In this document: in pieces, positions 12,624-23,536 of the stretch
How positions within the stretch are numbered: position 1 is the first letter of the stretch
Layout: each line of letters starts with the position of its first letter
Assembly (NCBI GenBank): GCA_902729315.2
Contig: LR746267.1
Location: 6,636,424 to 6,700,423 of the forward strand
DNA: 64,000 nucleotides
DNA from: Spirodela intermedia
Lineage: Eukaryota; Streptophyta; Magnoliopsida; Alismatales; Araceae
Direction of reading: 5' to 3'
Made by a program: the position numbers and the translations under genes
The notes under the pieces: generated by a model
Told to the model about the DNA's origin: nothing
What the model saw: the letters and a program-made list of their open reading frames with translations, nothing else
Database searches by the model: none

Positions 12624-13769
12624 TGATGCCCTTGGTTTTTGATAATTATGAATAAAAACTTATCCATAAGTGATTATACATGTGTATATGTTGAAAATGT
12701 TTAATATTCAATAAAATTATGGTATCAATTTTCTTTATTAAATGATTATAAGTGTATCAGTAATAATCAAATCTAAGGTATTAATCTTTGATATAAGACA
12801 TTTTCTATCTTTTGATTATTTTCGAATAAAGATTTATCAACTAAAAAATCATCTTGGAACAAAATGTTAAATATGTGGTTAAATAGATATAAGTCAAATA
12901 TCTTATTTTTCATTATATATTTACCTAACTATATTATGTAGTGTTTAACATTTCAAAATGATGTTAGACCTATTCTCGAAGATATTACATACATTATGTC
13001 AATCAAGAAAATGGAAAAAAGAATGAGATATTTAAGTTTAAAATAGCATCTCCACAATGACATCTTAGCTGGTTACATGGACAAAAGGTAAGGGTAAACT
13101 TGATGATTTAGATATGAGGTAAACAATTAACTATTCTCTATCTAGTTAAGAAATTTTTAATTTAAATTTGAATGGAATTAGCCACAAGAATAAAGAGATT
13201 TGAAAACTAGAAAGTTCAATGTTGTTAATGTGCATTTTGAAAAATGACAAAGCTTTAAATATAGATTTTGAATGTTGAAGATCTAATAAAATAAGAAATA
13301 TAATACAAGACAAAGGCTTATTTATTAAAGAAGAGTTGTGGGACACAACCTTTGTTCTTTATTAGATCCTAAGATAACTAAGTGGTGAGGGGAGAGTGTT
13401 TTGGGTGAAGGTACAAATTATTGGTAGCTATATTTGGTTCAAGTTGGGCAAGGTCTCTAAAGAGACTAGAGTTGTTTGGGTGGTTGACCTCGTAAATATT
13501 AATATGTATTTCCAAGGACAATAAGTGAATATAAAGGATAGTTGTCTCTAGTACTAAAACTAGCTAAGAGGGAGGCAACTCAGTATAAAAAGCTTGATGT
13601 TTTTAGTGAGAGAGTGATGAGAAGTTTTTCCACAACATTTGCATTCACACATCTATCAACATATATACATAGGTCTAAATTAAATCAAAAAATAAATAAA
13701 AATTTCATAAGCTCAATTCACCTCCTTTTTGGTGTTTCACCTGACCCTATAGTTCCAAAAAAGTAAACA
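12624..13769 (+). mobile_element. LTR-like insertion (solo LTR?) inside the inner Copia
   Basis: This ~1146-bp block interrupts the inner Copia pol exactly between coding for the conserved GSL and YLIVTYSNVQFAVH motifs, so it must post-date that element. It starts TGATGCCC and ends GTAAACA. Its right part carries a TATA-like AGTATAAAA and, near its end, the CAATTCACCTCCTTTTTGG type of block common at plant Copia LTR 3' ends. No internal gag-pol, second LTR or clear 5-bp target duplication is visible, so a solo LTR is inferred. A short frame at 13542-13766 is not considered a gene. Confidence 0.6.
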
Positions 13770-16699
13770 AGTGATCCAATAATCTCTTAATTATAAAATA
13801 GATCCTCAAAATATGTGTCATAATGAGGAGAAAGTTTAATGTTCAAGTCAAATAGAGTATCAATTGTAAGTTTATAAGAAAAATATACTTGATCAATACA
13901 TTGAATAATATGAAAGGTTAGGAATGATCTTTCATATCAAATTAATCATGAAATTTAGTTTTGATGTGATTAACATCCTATAAGTCATCACTTTATATGA
14001 TCATGTCATCCACAAATAATAACTGAATGATATGTAAATGAGAAGAAGAACTAATAATAAAGTTGAGTCATAAGTAGAGATAAAAAACCCAAGCTGAAGA
14101 AGAGTAATACTAAATTTTTCATAACAAGCCCAAAGGAGCTTTTCTAACATCATAGAATACATGATAAAGACAACATATATAACATGTAGGGCAAGAGAGT
14201 CCAAGAGGAAAGAGATCTCCATTAAGAAAGATATTTTTCACATAAAGTTTATATAGAGGTTATTTGCAAGATGTAGCAACAAATATTAAGACATGAATAA
14301 ACATCAATTTTGCTACAAGAGGAAAAACCTCTTCATAGTTGAGATCATTTTCTTATGAAAAGCTATCGGCCATAGTTTTGACTTGATAAGATTTTGTAAA
14401 TGTGTTATGAATAGCACACTTGTGTGAAAAAAATAGAATAAGGTCCTAGGTGCTAGTTTGGTAGAGTGCATCAAGCTCTTCTAACATTGCTCATTGTCAA
14501 TTAGTATATAAAGATGCTTCATTAAAAAACTTAGGCTCAATAAAAGAGTGAATAATAGAAACAAATGAAAAAAAAGAGAGAGTAAATGGAAGTAAGGGAC
14601 ACATATTGAGTACAGAATCAATGATTTTGAGTAGGAAGAGTACAATGTTTAGATTAAAAAAAGAACAAGGGGGTCAATAAATTGAGTAAGAAGAGGTGAC
14701 AAGTTATCTTCCATTGTAATACTTCTTTCTTCATGAGATGGTGAAGTGAGCTTATCAAATAAACTAAAAGGAAGAGAAGGATTGAAAGTATCTAAGAATG
14801 AATCAAATGAATAGTGTTTTAGTAGTATTAGCTTTTTATGTAAGATAAATATTTAGGAATGAGATATTATAAAATATGCTTAAAAAAGAGAACACAACAT
14901 GATGTGAAAAAATAGTGAGAAATTGGATCATAATATCGATATCTTTTTTTGTGACAAGGTATATCCAAGGAAAATACGCATGAGCAAGATGATAACTTAG
15001 TACATTTGTAGAAAATAAGACAACAAGTTCACCCAAATACACAAAGTGAAGAATTTAGGACATAAATTATACAAGGATTCAAATAGAGATAACCAACAGT
15101 AAGATGAGATTCAATGTGACTTATAAGATACCTAAGAGTTATAAGAATTTCTCCCTAGAATAGAGAACGTACAGAATTAGAAAGGAGGAAAGAATGCATA
15201 GTTTCAATAAAACAACAATGTTTACATTCAATTTTCTTATTTTGTTGACATCTAAAAGGCCATGAGGTTTGGTGAATAATTTATTCTAAAGCAAGAAGGT
15301 TTGCATAATAAATCAAAACTTAAAGTTTTAATTAATTTATATAACTATGTTTTTTTTCATAATAATAAAGAACTTTATATAGGAAATAAGTCAGAAAAAT
15401 TATGCATAAGAAACACACAAATATAATGTATGAAGTAATCAATAAAGACAAAATCATAATGAGACTCACTCTTTGTAGTTCGAGCAAGACCCTAAATATC
15501 ATAATGAATTAAGTCAAAAGAAGTAAAGTTAAAAGTAGTTAAAGGTTCAAAAAGGTCAAACTACCAATTTCGTAAGTTTCCATCTATAATTAACTAATAG
15601 ATTTTACATGTAGTAGAAACTCTTAAGACCCCTATCAATAATCAAAATTTGTAGTCAAGAGGTAGACATGACTGAGATGAAAGTGTCATCGGTAGAAAGG
15701 AGAAAACATTTGACATAGTTGATATGATGTTGGGATGTGAAGTTGTTCAAACTAATATAAATATTTAACTCTACAACCTATCCTAATCTGCTCTCTAGTC
15801 TACTAATCCAACACAATATTACTCAGATATAAATATAACATGATGGGCAAGATTGATTAATTGACTAATAGATAATAGGCAAATAGATAGATGAGGAACA
15901 TGAAACACATTGCAAAGAGAAAAATTAGATTAACAATAGGTCAATATCATTTAGTAACATGAAAGACTCATTTTTAGTGGATACTAGACTAGGGTGTGAA
16001 TTTAGAGTCCAATAAGTATGTGAACTATTAGAAAGTGTCCTATGATTTGTGACACTAGAATCATAGATTCAAATAGAGAGGTTACTTGGATGCTTAGATG
16101 CTTAGAGGTTACTAAATGAGCCAAAAGAAAAGTACTAAATTGGTAGATACAAACAGGTTGTTCAAATAGAAAAACTTGAATGTCATCATTTACTATCTCT
16201 TGAGGCAAAGTAGCCATGGGTTACTAGATATGATTGATGTAACTACGGCAGTCAATTCTTAGATGTCACTACCACCTCTGTCCTTGTATAGGGTTAATCA
16301 AGCCTTGTCCTTATCCACATCCACAGCCTTTTCCTTATAATTGAGGAAAATGTTTCTACTTATACCCAAGAAAGAAAGTGTGAAGATAAATGTAAATATA
16401 TATCCACTAATGATTGACTTGAGTGAATGGTTTCAATATCAGACAATTATGCTCAGAGTAAGTAAATTTTGATATAAATCTTGTTGAAGTAAAAGGGAAT
16501 AGACTATCCAACTTAGTGATTAAGCTAGATCATTGAGAATAACATCTATTTTCCTGATTTTTTGTAATATGATTAGAAAAATATGTGTACTATGATGTGG
16601 TTGAGATAAATGAATGGAAAATAAATGTTGAGATGTAGTGATGAAGAGAAGGTAAACTAGAAATAGAAGAAATCTAGATGATGAGTAGCTCTACTACCA

Positions 16700-16898
16700 T
16701 GTTAATTTGAGGAAGAAATGGAGAGAAGAGAGGGTACTAGGGTTAAAATGGGGAAGGAGAGAGAAACCATTGAGACAAAAAGAAATAGAGCAAACCATCC
16801 AAAGGAAATGTGCCCAAAACTATGTTATTTATCAGATTGGATAAATCAGTAAACATTAGGTAAGTTTGATAGGCCTTAATGAACCTATTATTCTAACA
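16700..16898 (-). repeat. 5' LTR of inner Copia (199 bp)
   Basis: The partner of 11885-12083, with identical length and TG...CA termini. The primer-binding site lies immediately inside it on the minus strand. Confidence 0.85.
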
Positions 16899-19800
16899 CT
16901 CTCAAGTAGTCACAACTTGTAGGATATCATCTCACATGTCCCTCTCCCTTTTATCAAGGAAGGAGGGGGAGATGAAGAGAGAGAAGGAATGATTCAAACA
17001 CCTCTACTTATTTAGTGGGTCATTTTAATGCCCATTTCATAACTCTGAGCAAGAATTAAGTTCATATATTAATGAGTCAATAAAGAACATTATCTACTAT
17101 TGGCACAATTAAACTAAAAATAAAAATGAAATTAATCTTCTTATATGATAAACCCCCTCTATTGAGGCCTTACTATCTCAGCATAAATGAATGTTAGTTA
17201 AGTTCAAATAGTGATGAACTTATTTGTTGATAGTGACCTAGTCATCATATTAGCATACTATCTTACTTTTAAGAGTATGTACAAGTTGGATGTCATTACT
17301 TAAATTAAATTCATGTAACATGTGAAGTCAAACACCAATATGTTTTATCCTTGAATAACAAACTAGATCTTTCACATGATAAAATATATTTTAGCTATCA
17401 CAATACAAATATACATCTACTTTGTTAATGGCAAGTGATTTTACCAAACTTTTAGTCAAAAGATTTATTTTTTAGTTTTACTTACTCAACATACTTAGCC
17501 TTAGCAGTTGAAAATACAAGAATATCTTATAACATTACTTCTCAATTTACAAGGGATACACCTAGAGTAAAAATATATCATGGTGTAGGCCTCCTATTGT
17601 TGAAATTGAATGTATAATCTGAGTAAGTATTGTCAACAAAAACTTAAAAGTTGATATCTTCAAACAATAAACCAACTTCCAATAATAATGCAAGAGTGAA
17701 TTTACAATATTTTGATATCTTTCACTAAATTTACTACATACATATAAACAATACGATTAGCTTATGATAGATAAATTTTAGCACACATCATAATGCACAC
17801 ATCAGTCATTATTATTTTTAGATTTAGGACATTACTATAAAGATAATATGAAATACAAGCTTGAAGGTGTAGTAACAATCTTAGCCTTTGTCATGCTGAA
17901 TTTAGTTAATAGTCTTTCAATGTACTTTTTCTCAGTCAACCATAATTTCTTGCTACAATGATTACTTCAAATCTCCATACATATAATACTTTTAATAGTA
18001 CTTCCAATTTTCTTTTCGAACTAAGTTCCTTAGTGATCTCATATATTGATTTGCAATCACTCCAACATGTTATCAACATATAGCATGAAAAAAATAGTAG
18101 AATCATCATCGAGAAGACATAAGTATATTTAATTTTCATATATACTTCTTATGAAGTTGTGTTTTGGCATAATTCTATTAAATTTTTTATACCACTAATG
18201 TGGAGCATGTTTCATGCTACAAAGAAATCTCTTAAGTTTACATATCATTTTTTCCTTCTCTTGTTGAAAAAAATCTTCTAGTTGTAATATGTATTCTTTT
18301 TCATCAGACTTTTATATTAAAATGTAATTTTGACATCAAGTTGCTCCAATTACATATCACACATAACTACAATGACAAACATAGTTGTGATCAATAGTGT
18401 CTTATCTACTTGCAATAGATTTTCATCCCTCCTTATAAAAATTTGCTTTAATCCCAACTCCCATTCTTTTGAAGACAATTCATCTCTTCTTCCAAGACAA
18501 TTTTCTAATCTTCATTACCATGACTCTCAATTGACTCTTGAAAAGTTATAGGGTTAGATGAAATAACAAGAATAACAAACCACTATATTATAAAATATTA
18601 ATGTCATCTTGATTTTTATCTTAAACATTTCATGATAATAGAATAAATGAAGAATATACATTGCTCTTACTCTCAACTACTTCCTACAATCTTATAAGGT
18701 CAAAAGAGATAACATAAAAAGCATAAACCACTATATTATAAAATCTTAATGGCATCTTGATTTCCCATTTTGAGCATCCCATGGTAATAGAGTAAGTATC
18801 CATCTAACTTGATTGTGTAAAATAATCATTGTAATATTGATTTTTTCCAAATTTCTACTAGCTCTTTTGATCTCTTCACTTAGCTTCACCTTAATCTAAC
18901 TACTAGTTGCATTCTAAGTAGAGGTCATATGTTAAACTTTAAGTGATGAAAAAATTTCAAATCTACTATGGCATTTGTAGACTAATCAAGTGATAAACAA
19001 TACCTTTTTTGAAATAAAAATCTTCAAACTCTTTTGGAGTGTGGCCACTACCATTGTAAATATGTAACACTTTGATATGTTTTCAATCCCAAATTATGTG
19101 AAGTACCTTAGAGCATACCAATATGTTTCTCGAGAAGCTATTAATAAGACTGAAAAATGTCCTAGACATTAATAAAACCTCCTAATACGAAGAAATTGGA
19201 GACATATCATAGATATCTAAATACATATTCTCGAAAATCTTCTTAATCCTAGTAGAAGTGACACAAAAATTATTACCATTTTTCAAGAACACAAAATTTA
19301 TTAAAATTAATTTTACAAAAATTAATTTATATAGTAACTTTTGATGTTGTAATTTTTAACATCCCTCTATCACTCATATGACTAAATCTTACATTTCACA
19401 ATATAAGAGTATTATCATCTTAAAAAATAATATCATTATTACATCACCAAATATAGTTGTACCAAGCAATTTGTATAGTAATCTTAATCTAGTTTTCTTT
19501 CCCTTCATAATGACTCAATCACTCTTTTTTACTTATAAAATACTATTACATCTGTATAATTGTAATGATTTGCGTCAATTTTTCTAAAAGAGATTAGACT
19601 TTATTTTGTCTACTACATGCCTAACATTTGTCAAAGTTTTAATTATTTCATTAAACATCCTGATTTTTAATGTTCTTGTCTCTTCAGTTTTGCACTAGGT
19701 GTTATAAAAAATGAGAATTATATCTTCATCATGACACATGTCAAACCAATCTCTAAGTTTTGGACTTTTTTTTTTTCAATAAACTTCTTACGTGCAATGG

Positions 19801-19932
19801 CGACATTTATGTTATTCTTTAACTTGGACTTGAAATATTTTTTCTTATTGCCTATATTTTTCTGACAACTCTTCCATGACAAAACCTTTTATTATGAAGC
19901 TTTTAGAACATGTGAAAAAAGATTCTAATTCC

Positions 19933-19936
<4 letters not shown>

Positions 19937-19966
<30 letters not shown>
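19937..19966. repeat. (AT)n microsatellite
   Basis: A run of about 30 bp of alternating AT inside the gag remnant of the outer Copia. Confidence 0.85.
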
Positions 19967-19969
<3 letters not shown>

Positions 19970-20389
19970 CAAATGTAACTTACTTGTGAGAGATTTTCAC
20001 ATGTAAATATTTCTAATTCCTTCCATAAGTAAATATCAATAATTACTTCATCAATTAAACATAATTTAATGGTATTAATTAATTTTATATACAATTAATC
20101 ATAGTCTTCATCACTTAATCTCTATACCTTTTCTTTTCCACATCGAACTATATGAAGCCTTTATTGTATAGAGATTGGCCTCACTTTCTTATATCATAAA
20201 TCAAAATCAATATTTCCATTAAATTAGCAACCTCAAATTTTGTCTTTGACATTGTTACAATATTAGAAAATAAGGTAACATTAGCTTGGTTCTAATATGA
20301 AAGGTTTAGAACTAAAGAACCAAAAGTAGATGCAAACACCAAATAACCATGGGAGGTTAAAGTGGAAGTCAGGATCTCAAAAGTGTCAC

Positions 20390-20615
20390 CCTCTTTAATA
20401 TAAATGTGTCAAAGATATCAAAGATAATATGACAAAGATACATAACTAAAATCCAAATTGAAAAAGCAAACACTAATGAGTGATGAACAAATGTTTAGGA
20501 GAAAACACCCCTCTTCGATAGAGAGAATGATCGATAAAGAAACAAATGAAAGAGAACCTTACAAACTGTCTTGGATCCCTTTCCTTTGCTTGATGTTGAA
20601 TGATAATAAATTACA
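20390..20615 (-). repeat. 5' LTR of outer Copia
   Basis: Colinear with 11561-11790; see the outer element. It is immediately followed on the right by the TMCO1 pseudogene fragment. Confidence 0.7.
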
Positions 20616-20627
20616 CTATGGATGATC

Positions 20628-20945
20628 TCATAGACAATGGGCATGCAAAAGGAGATCCCCACCACCGTGAGGCCATTTGGTTAGCGACTACTAGTTAGGG
20701 ACAATGTTATTGAGACCAACAATGCCATGGGGGCAACTAGATCAAAGGAATGATTCTTTGTAGACAGGGTAGGTAGACCCAATACATCTTTGCCCTCCAT
20801 GTTGTTACTTTCTTTGTACCTTGTCATATCAATATGTTTTCAAATGCATCCTTGCCACTTTTACATGTTTTTTTTTCTATTTTAAGAAGTGTAAATAAGA
20901 TCAATAATTTAAACAAACTATATAACATACATGGAAAATATTTAT
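20628..20945 (-). pseudogene. TMCO1 5'-end pseudogene fragment with promoter remnant
   Basis: On the minus strand an ATG at 20728 opens a frame reading MALLVSITLSLTSSR, then a stop in place of Tyr16, then PNGLTVVGISFCMPIVYEII. This is clearly the first ~36 residues of the TMCO1-like gene at 11234. Similarity continues into 5' flanking DNA up to about 20945. The copy breaks off abruptly at the same GATGATCTC point (11125 in the gene). It is non-functional: truncated, with a stop at codon 16. It is the right half of a direct duplication bracketing the nested Copia block. Confidence 0.85.
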
Positions 20946-20947
20946 TT

Positions 20948-20965
20948 ATGCTAGTATACTAGCAT
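20948..20965. repeat. Perfect 18-bp palindrome at the end of the duplicated segment
   Basis: ATGCTAGTATACTAGCAT is its own reverse complement and lies within a few bases of where similarity to the TMCO1 5' flank ends. Confidence 0.8.
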
Positions 20966-21387
20966 AAAAATTAAGGCGCGATTACCTTTTATGTTTTCAT
21001 AGGCCATCAACTAATAAAATAAGTTTGAAATAATTATCATGTTTATCTATTTTATGGAGGATCTGCTAAAGTGGGCGTTCCATGGATAACAGATTTTACG
21101 AACTCTCAGAGGCTTAGTTGGGTGACCTTTTTAAGAGCTCGGCCCGGCCCGGTATTTTTTTTAGTGTAGAAAATCCAATCTTGGGAGGGGGTAAAGGTCA
21201 GAGTGAGCGAAGAATGCGGGTGAGGGGGTATCTATGTTACACGTATCCTTTCTGGGCCCACACTATCGGAGTTTAAAAGGAAAATACCCAGAAATAATGA
21301 CAGGTGGCGGCTCCGGGATTGTCCAAATAATCCCGCCTGGACCACTCCAGTTTTCCCTCCCTTGCACTGAATTTTAAAATATTTTAT

Positions 21388-21394
21388 TATAAAT
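21388..21394 (+). promoter_or_regulatory. Putative TATA box of the chromomethylase gene
   Basis: TATAAAT lies 104 bp upstream of the start codon at 21498, at the boundary between AT-rich upstream DNA and the GC-rich 5' leader. The spacing suits a plant TATA box. This is inference only. Confidence 0.4.
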
Positions 21395-21497
21395 TTCTCC
21401 GCGGTTTTTACTTCCAGAGAGCTGCCGCAGTAGAATCAGAGGCAAAAGCACCGCCGCCTGCCCTGCCGGGGCCTCCTTCTCCGCCGGCGGGCGCCTC

Positions 21498-23490
21498 ATG
21501 GAGCCCGAAGCTCCCGCCACCGCTCGGCGCTGGCCGCAGAGGAGGTCCTCCTCTTCTACGAAGCCGAACGACGGCGGTGACGGCGGAGCGAGAGCCACAG
21601 CGCCGGCGGTGGGATGCGTGCGGGAAAGGGAGGCGTCGACACCGGAGGAAGCGGAAGGAAGAGCGGCAGCGGTTGGGAATGGTGGTGGTGGCCGTGGTAA
21701 CAAGAGGGCGGCCAATGCTGTGGCCAGGAAGAACTCGTCGTCAATGACGAAGAGGAGGAAGGTGGAATCGTCTGCAGAAGGAAGCCCGGAGGAGGAAATG
21801 GCTGTGGTAGATGAGGAGGTTGTCGAGGAGGCGGATGAAGATGTTGAGGAGCCAAAGGCTCTAACCAAGAAGGTAGCTGGAAATTGCGGAGCGAGGTCAA
21901 AGCCGGGGAGGAAAGCCATGCGAGAAGATAGCGACGAGGAGCAAGACGGTGTATGGGGGTTCATTGGCCAGCCCTTTTCCCGGGAGGAGGCCGGACGGAG
22001 ATGGCCCCATCGATATAAGGTGCCTGTTCTAGCCATACGGGCACTTATCGAGCTTGCCTTTTGTAAGCCTTTTATTTGATTAGGAATCAGAGATATTTTC
22101 CTGCTCATTTGTTTATCGTGATGCCAGGGATCCAAACGGAAGGGTGGACCCTTGGTCAATGCGTAAGTGTCAGCGAGATAGCGTCTTCCTTGCATATCTA
22201 TGTGATACCTGGTTCGGTTGAACGTTGAGGGAAATTGTATCGCTATTTTGTCGCAGGGAAGAGGAAGAAGTCAAGGCGAAGTGTCACTACCGTAAGGCGC
22301 GAGTTGATCACTGCACATACGAATTACATGATCATGTTTATGTCCAGGTAAGTTGACGTTTTGAAGTTTCAGTTGTATCTAAATGGTATCGATTACACGA
22401 AGTATGCCGGTTTTATTTTTCCTAATATTCGTTGCATTCTCCTTTGTCGTGGTCGAAAATTGTAGATTAGATCGTTTTGTGTTCTTCCCATCTTAATTGT
22501 CTTTAGCTGTATAGTCCTTATGTGCATTTGCTTGGCATGCCACCATCCGGCCTTTCTAGTTGACGTGGGATGTATTGCATCGGTTTCAAGCTCTACTGCC
22601 ATATCTCTCGATTTTTTTTTTATCTCTGCCTATATTTTCTTGTAATAAATATCTAATAATTCCTTTGATGGTAAACGCTGTGAACGTCATTATCTTACAT
22701 TTCTAGTTCCTTTGACATAATCAGTGGCATAATGCTAATAGTTACCACAGGCTAAAAATTCAGAAAAATGTTACATTCAAGTGGATCTGAAGTAGCTCTA
22801 TGCTTCCTTTCTAGATGAAGCTTTTGAATGCAGATTATGTCTACAGTGGATGAGTTGCGAGAGCACCTCGAAAGATGAGAAACTAATGCATTCTTCTGTA
22901 GTATTTTTGTATTCATCTCCTGCTCCGTACTACTCTTTTCTTCCCTTGTTACTGTTCATTTCCTTGTCCATCTTATTCCCCCGAGATCTATGAAGCATTC
23001 TTTTTGTTTTATTTTTGATAACCATTCCCCTGTTCTTATTCGTCCTCTTCATAAGCCTCTTATCATATTGCGTTTTGACATTTGGGGAACATTTGTCTGG
23101 AAATTGCCAGGCATGTGAGATCTGAAAACTGGTCATGGGTGTTCAATACTGATGGGTCGAATACCCATTTGTTGGTGTTACATGTTGAAACTTATAGGAC
23201 CTAAAAATGATGATCAGGACAGAAATAGTACATCATAATTTCAAGAAATCAGCCACTATAAAAGATTGATATATTGACAGACTGATCTACTGTCGCATGC
23301 TGTGTTATATAAAGGGGCTTTAGCCCAAAAAGACAAAAAGCAAAACCAGACTTTACCTGAAAAGAATTTAATAGGAACTAATTTTTAGTGTTATAACTGA
23401 AAAAACACCCGTTAGTTACACTAAACTGACAAAAAAAGAAACCAGATTACACCGGTTTAACTGAATGGCCTTGCAACTTCTTGAAGACAT

Positions 23491-23536
<46 letters not shown>

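Larger units (their letters stand above)
11885..16898 (-). mobile_element. Inner Ty1/Copia retrotransposon with matched LTRs, PBS and PPT
   Basis: This element is nested in the outer Copia. The two 199-bp LTRs (11885-12083 and 16700-16898) begin TGTTAATTTGAGG and end CTAACA on the plus strand. On the minus strand the 5' LTR is followed by TGGTAGTAGAGC (16688-16699), 10 of 12 matches to the usual Copia initiator-Met primer site. The 3' LTR is preceded by a GAAGGGGGGG polypurine tract (12084-12093). Minus-strand remnants are integrase (about 15330-14800: IIHQTSWPF...GEILITLRYLI, CVFLGY), reverse transcriptase (about 14525-13925: VKNIFLNGDL, LFVDDMII, FDMKD) and RNase H (about 12618-12140: VSQF, CDDKSGVHIAHTIFHECSKHIEI). 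Frames are full of stops. A ~1.15-kb insertion splits the end of RT from RNase H. Confidence 0.88.
11561..20620 (-). mobile_element. Outer Ty1/Copia LTR retrotransposon, decayed, interrupted by a second Copia
   Basis: Its LTRs are two colinear ~220-bp segments, 11561-11790 and about 20390-20615, sharing blocks such as GAGTGATGAACAAA, AATGAAAGAGAACCTTACA and ATGTTGAAT. Read on the minus strand, decayed gag-pol remnants follow in Copia order: gag at about 20260-19900 (LINTIKLCL...LWKELEIF), integrase region about 19260-18780, reverse transcriptase about 18260-17850 (RFLCSMKHAPH, YVDNMLE, LTEKKYIERLL) and RNase H about 17540-17180. Many stop codons are present. The sequence between RNase H and the 3' LTR is displaced by the inner element at 11885-16898. 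LTR ends are uncertain by about 15 bp and I see no 5-bp target duplication. Confidence 0.8.

Noticed and set aside
11555-20620. Search for an ordinary 5-bp target-site duplication of the outer Copia
   Set aside because: None was found at the estimated LTR ends; the ends are uncertain by ~15 bp, so absence is not claimed as fact.
21374-22195. 273-residue minus-strand frame overlapping the chromomethylase start
   Set aside because: It is antisense to exon 1 of the chromomethylase; the plus strand joins in phase to a complete BAH/methyltransferase protein, and the minus frame has no recognisable domain.
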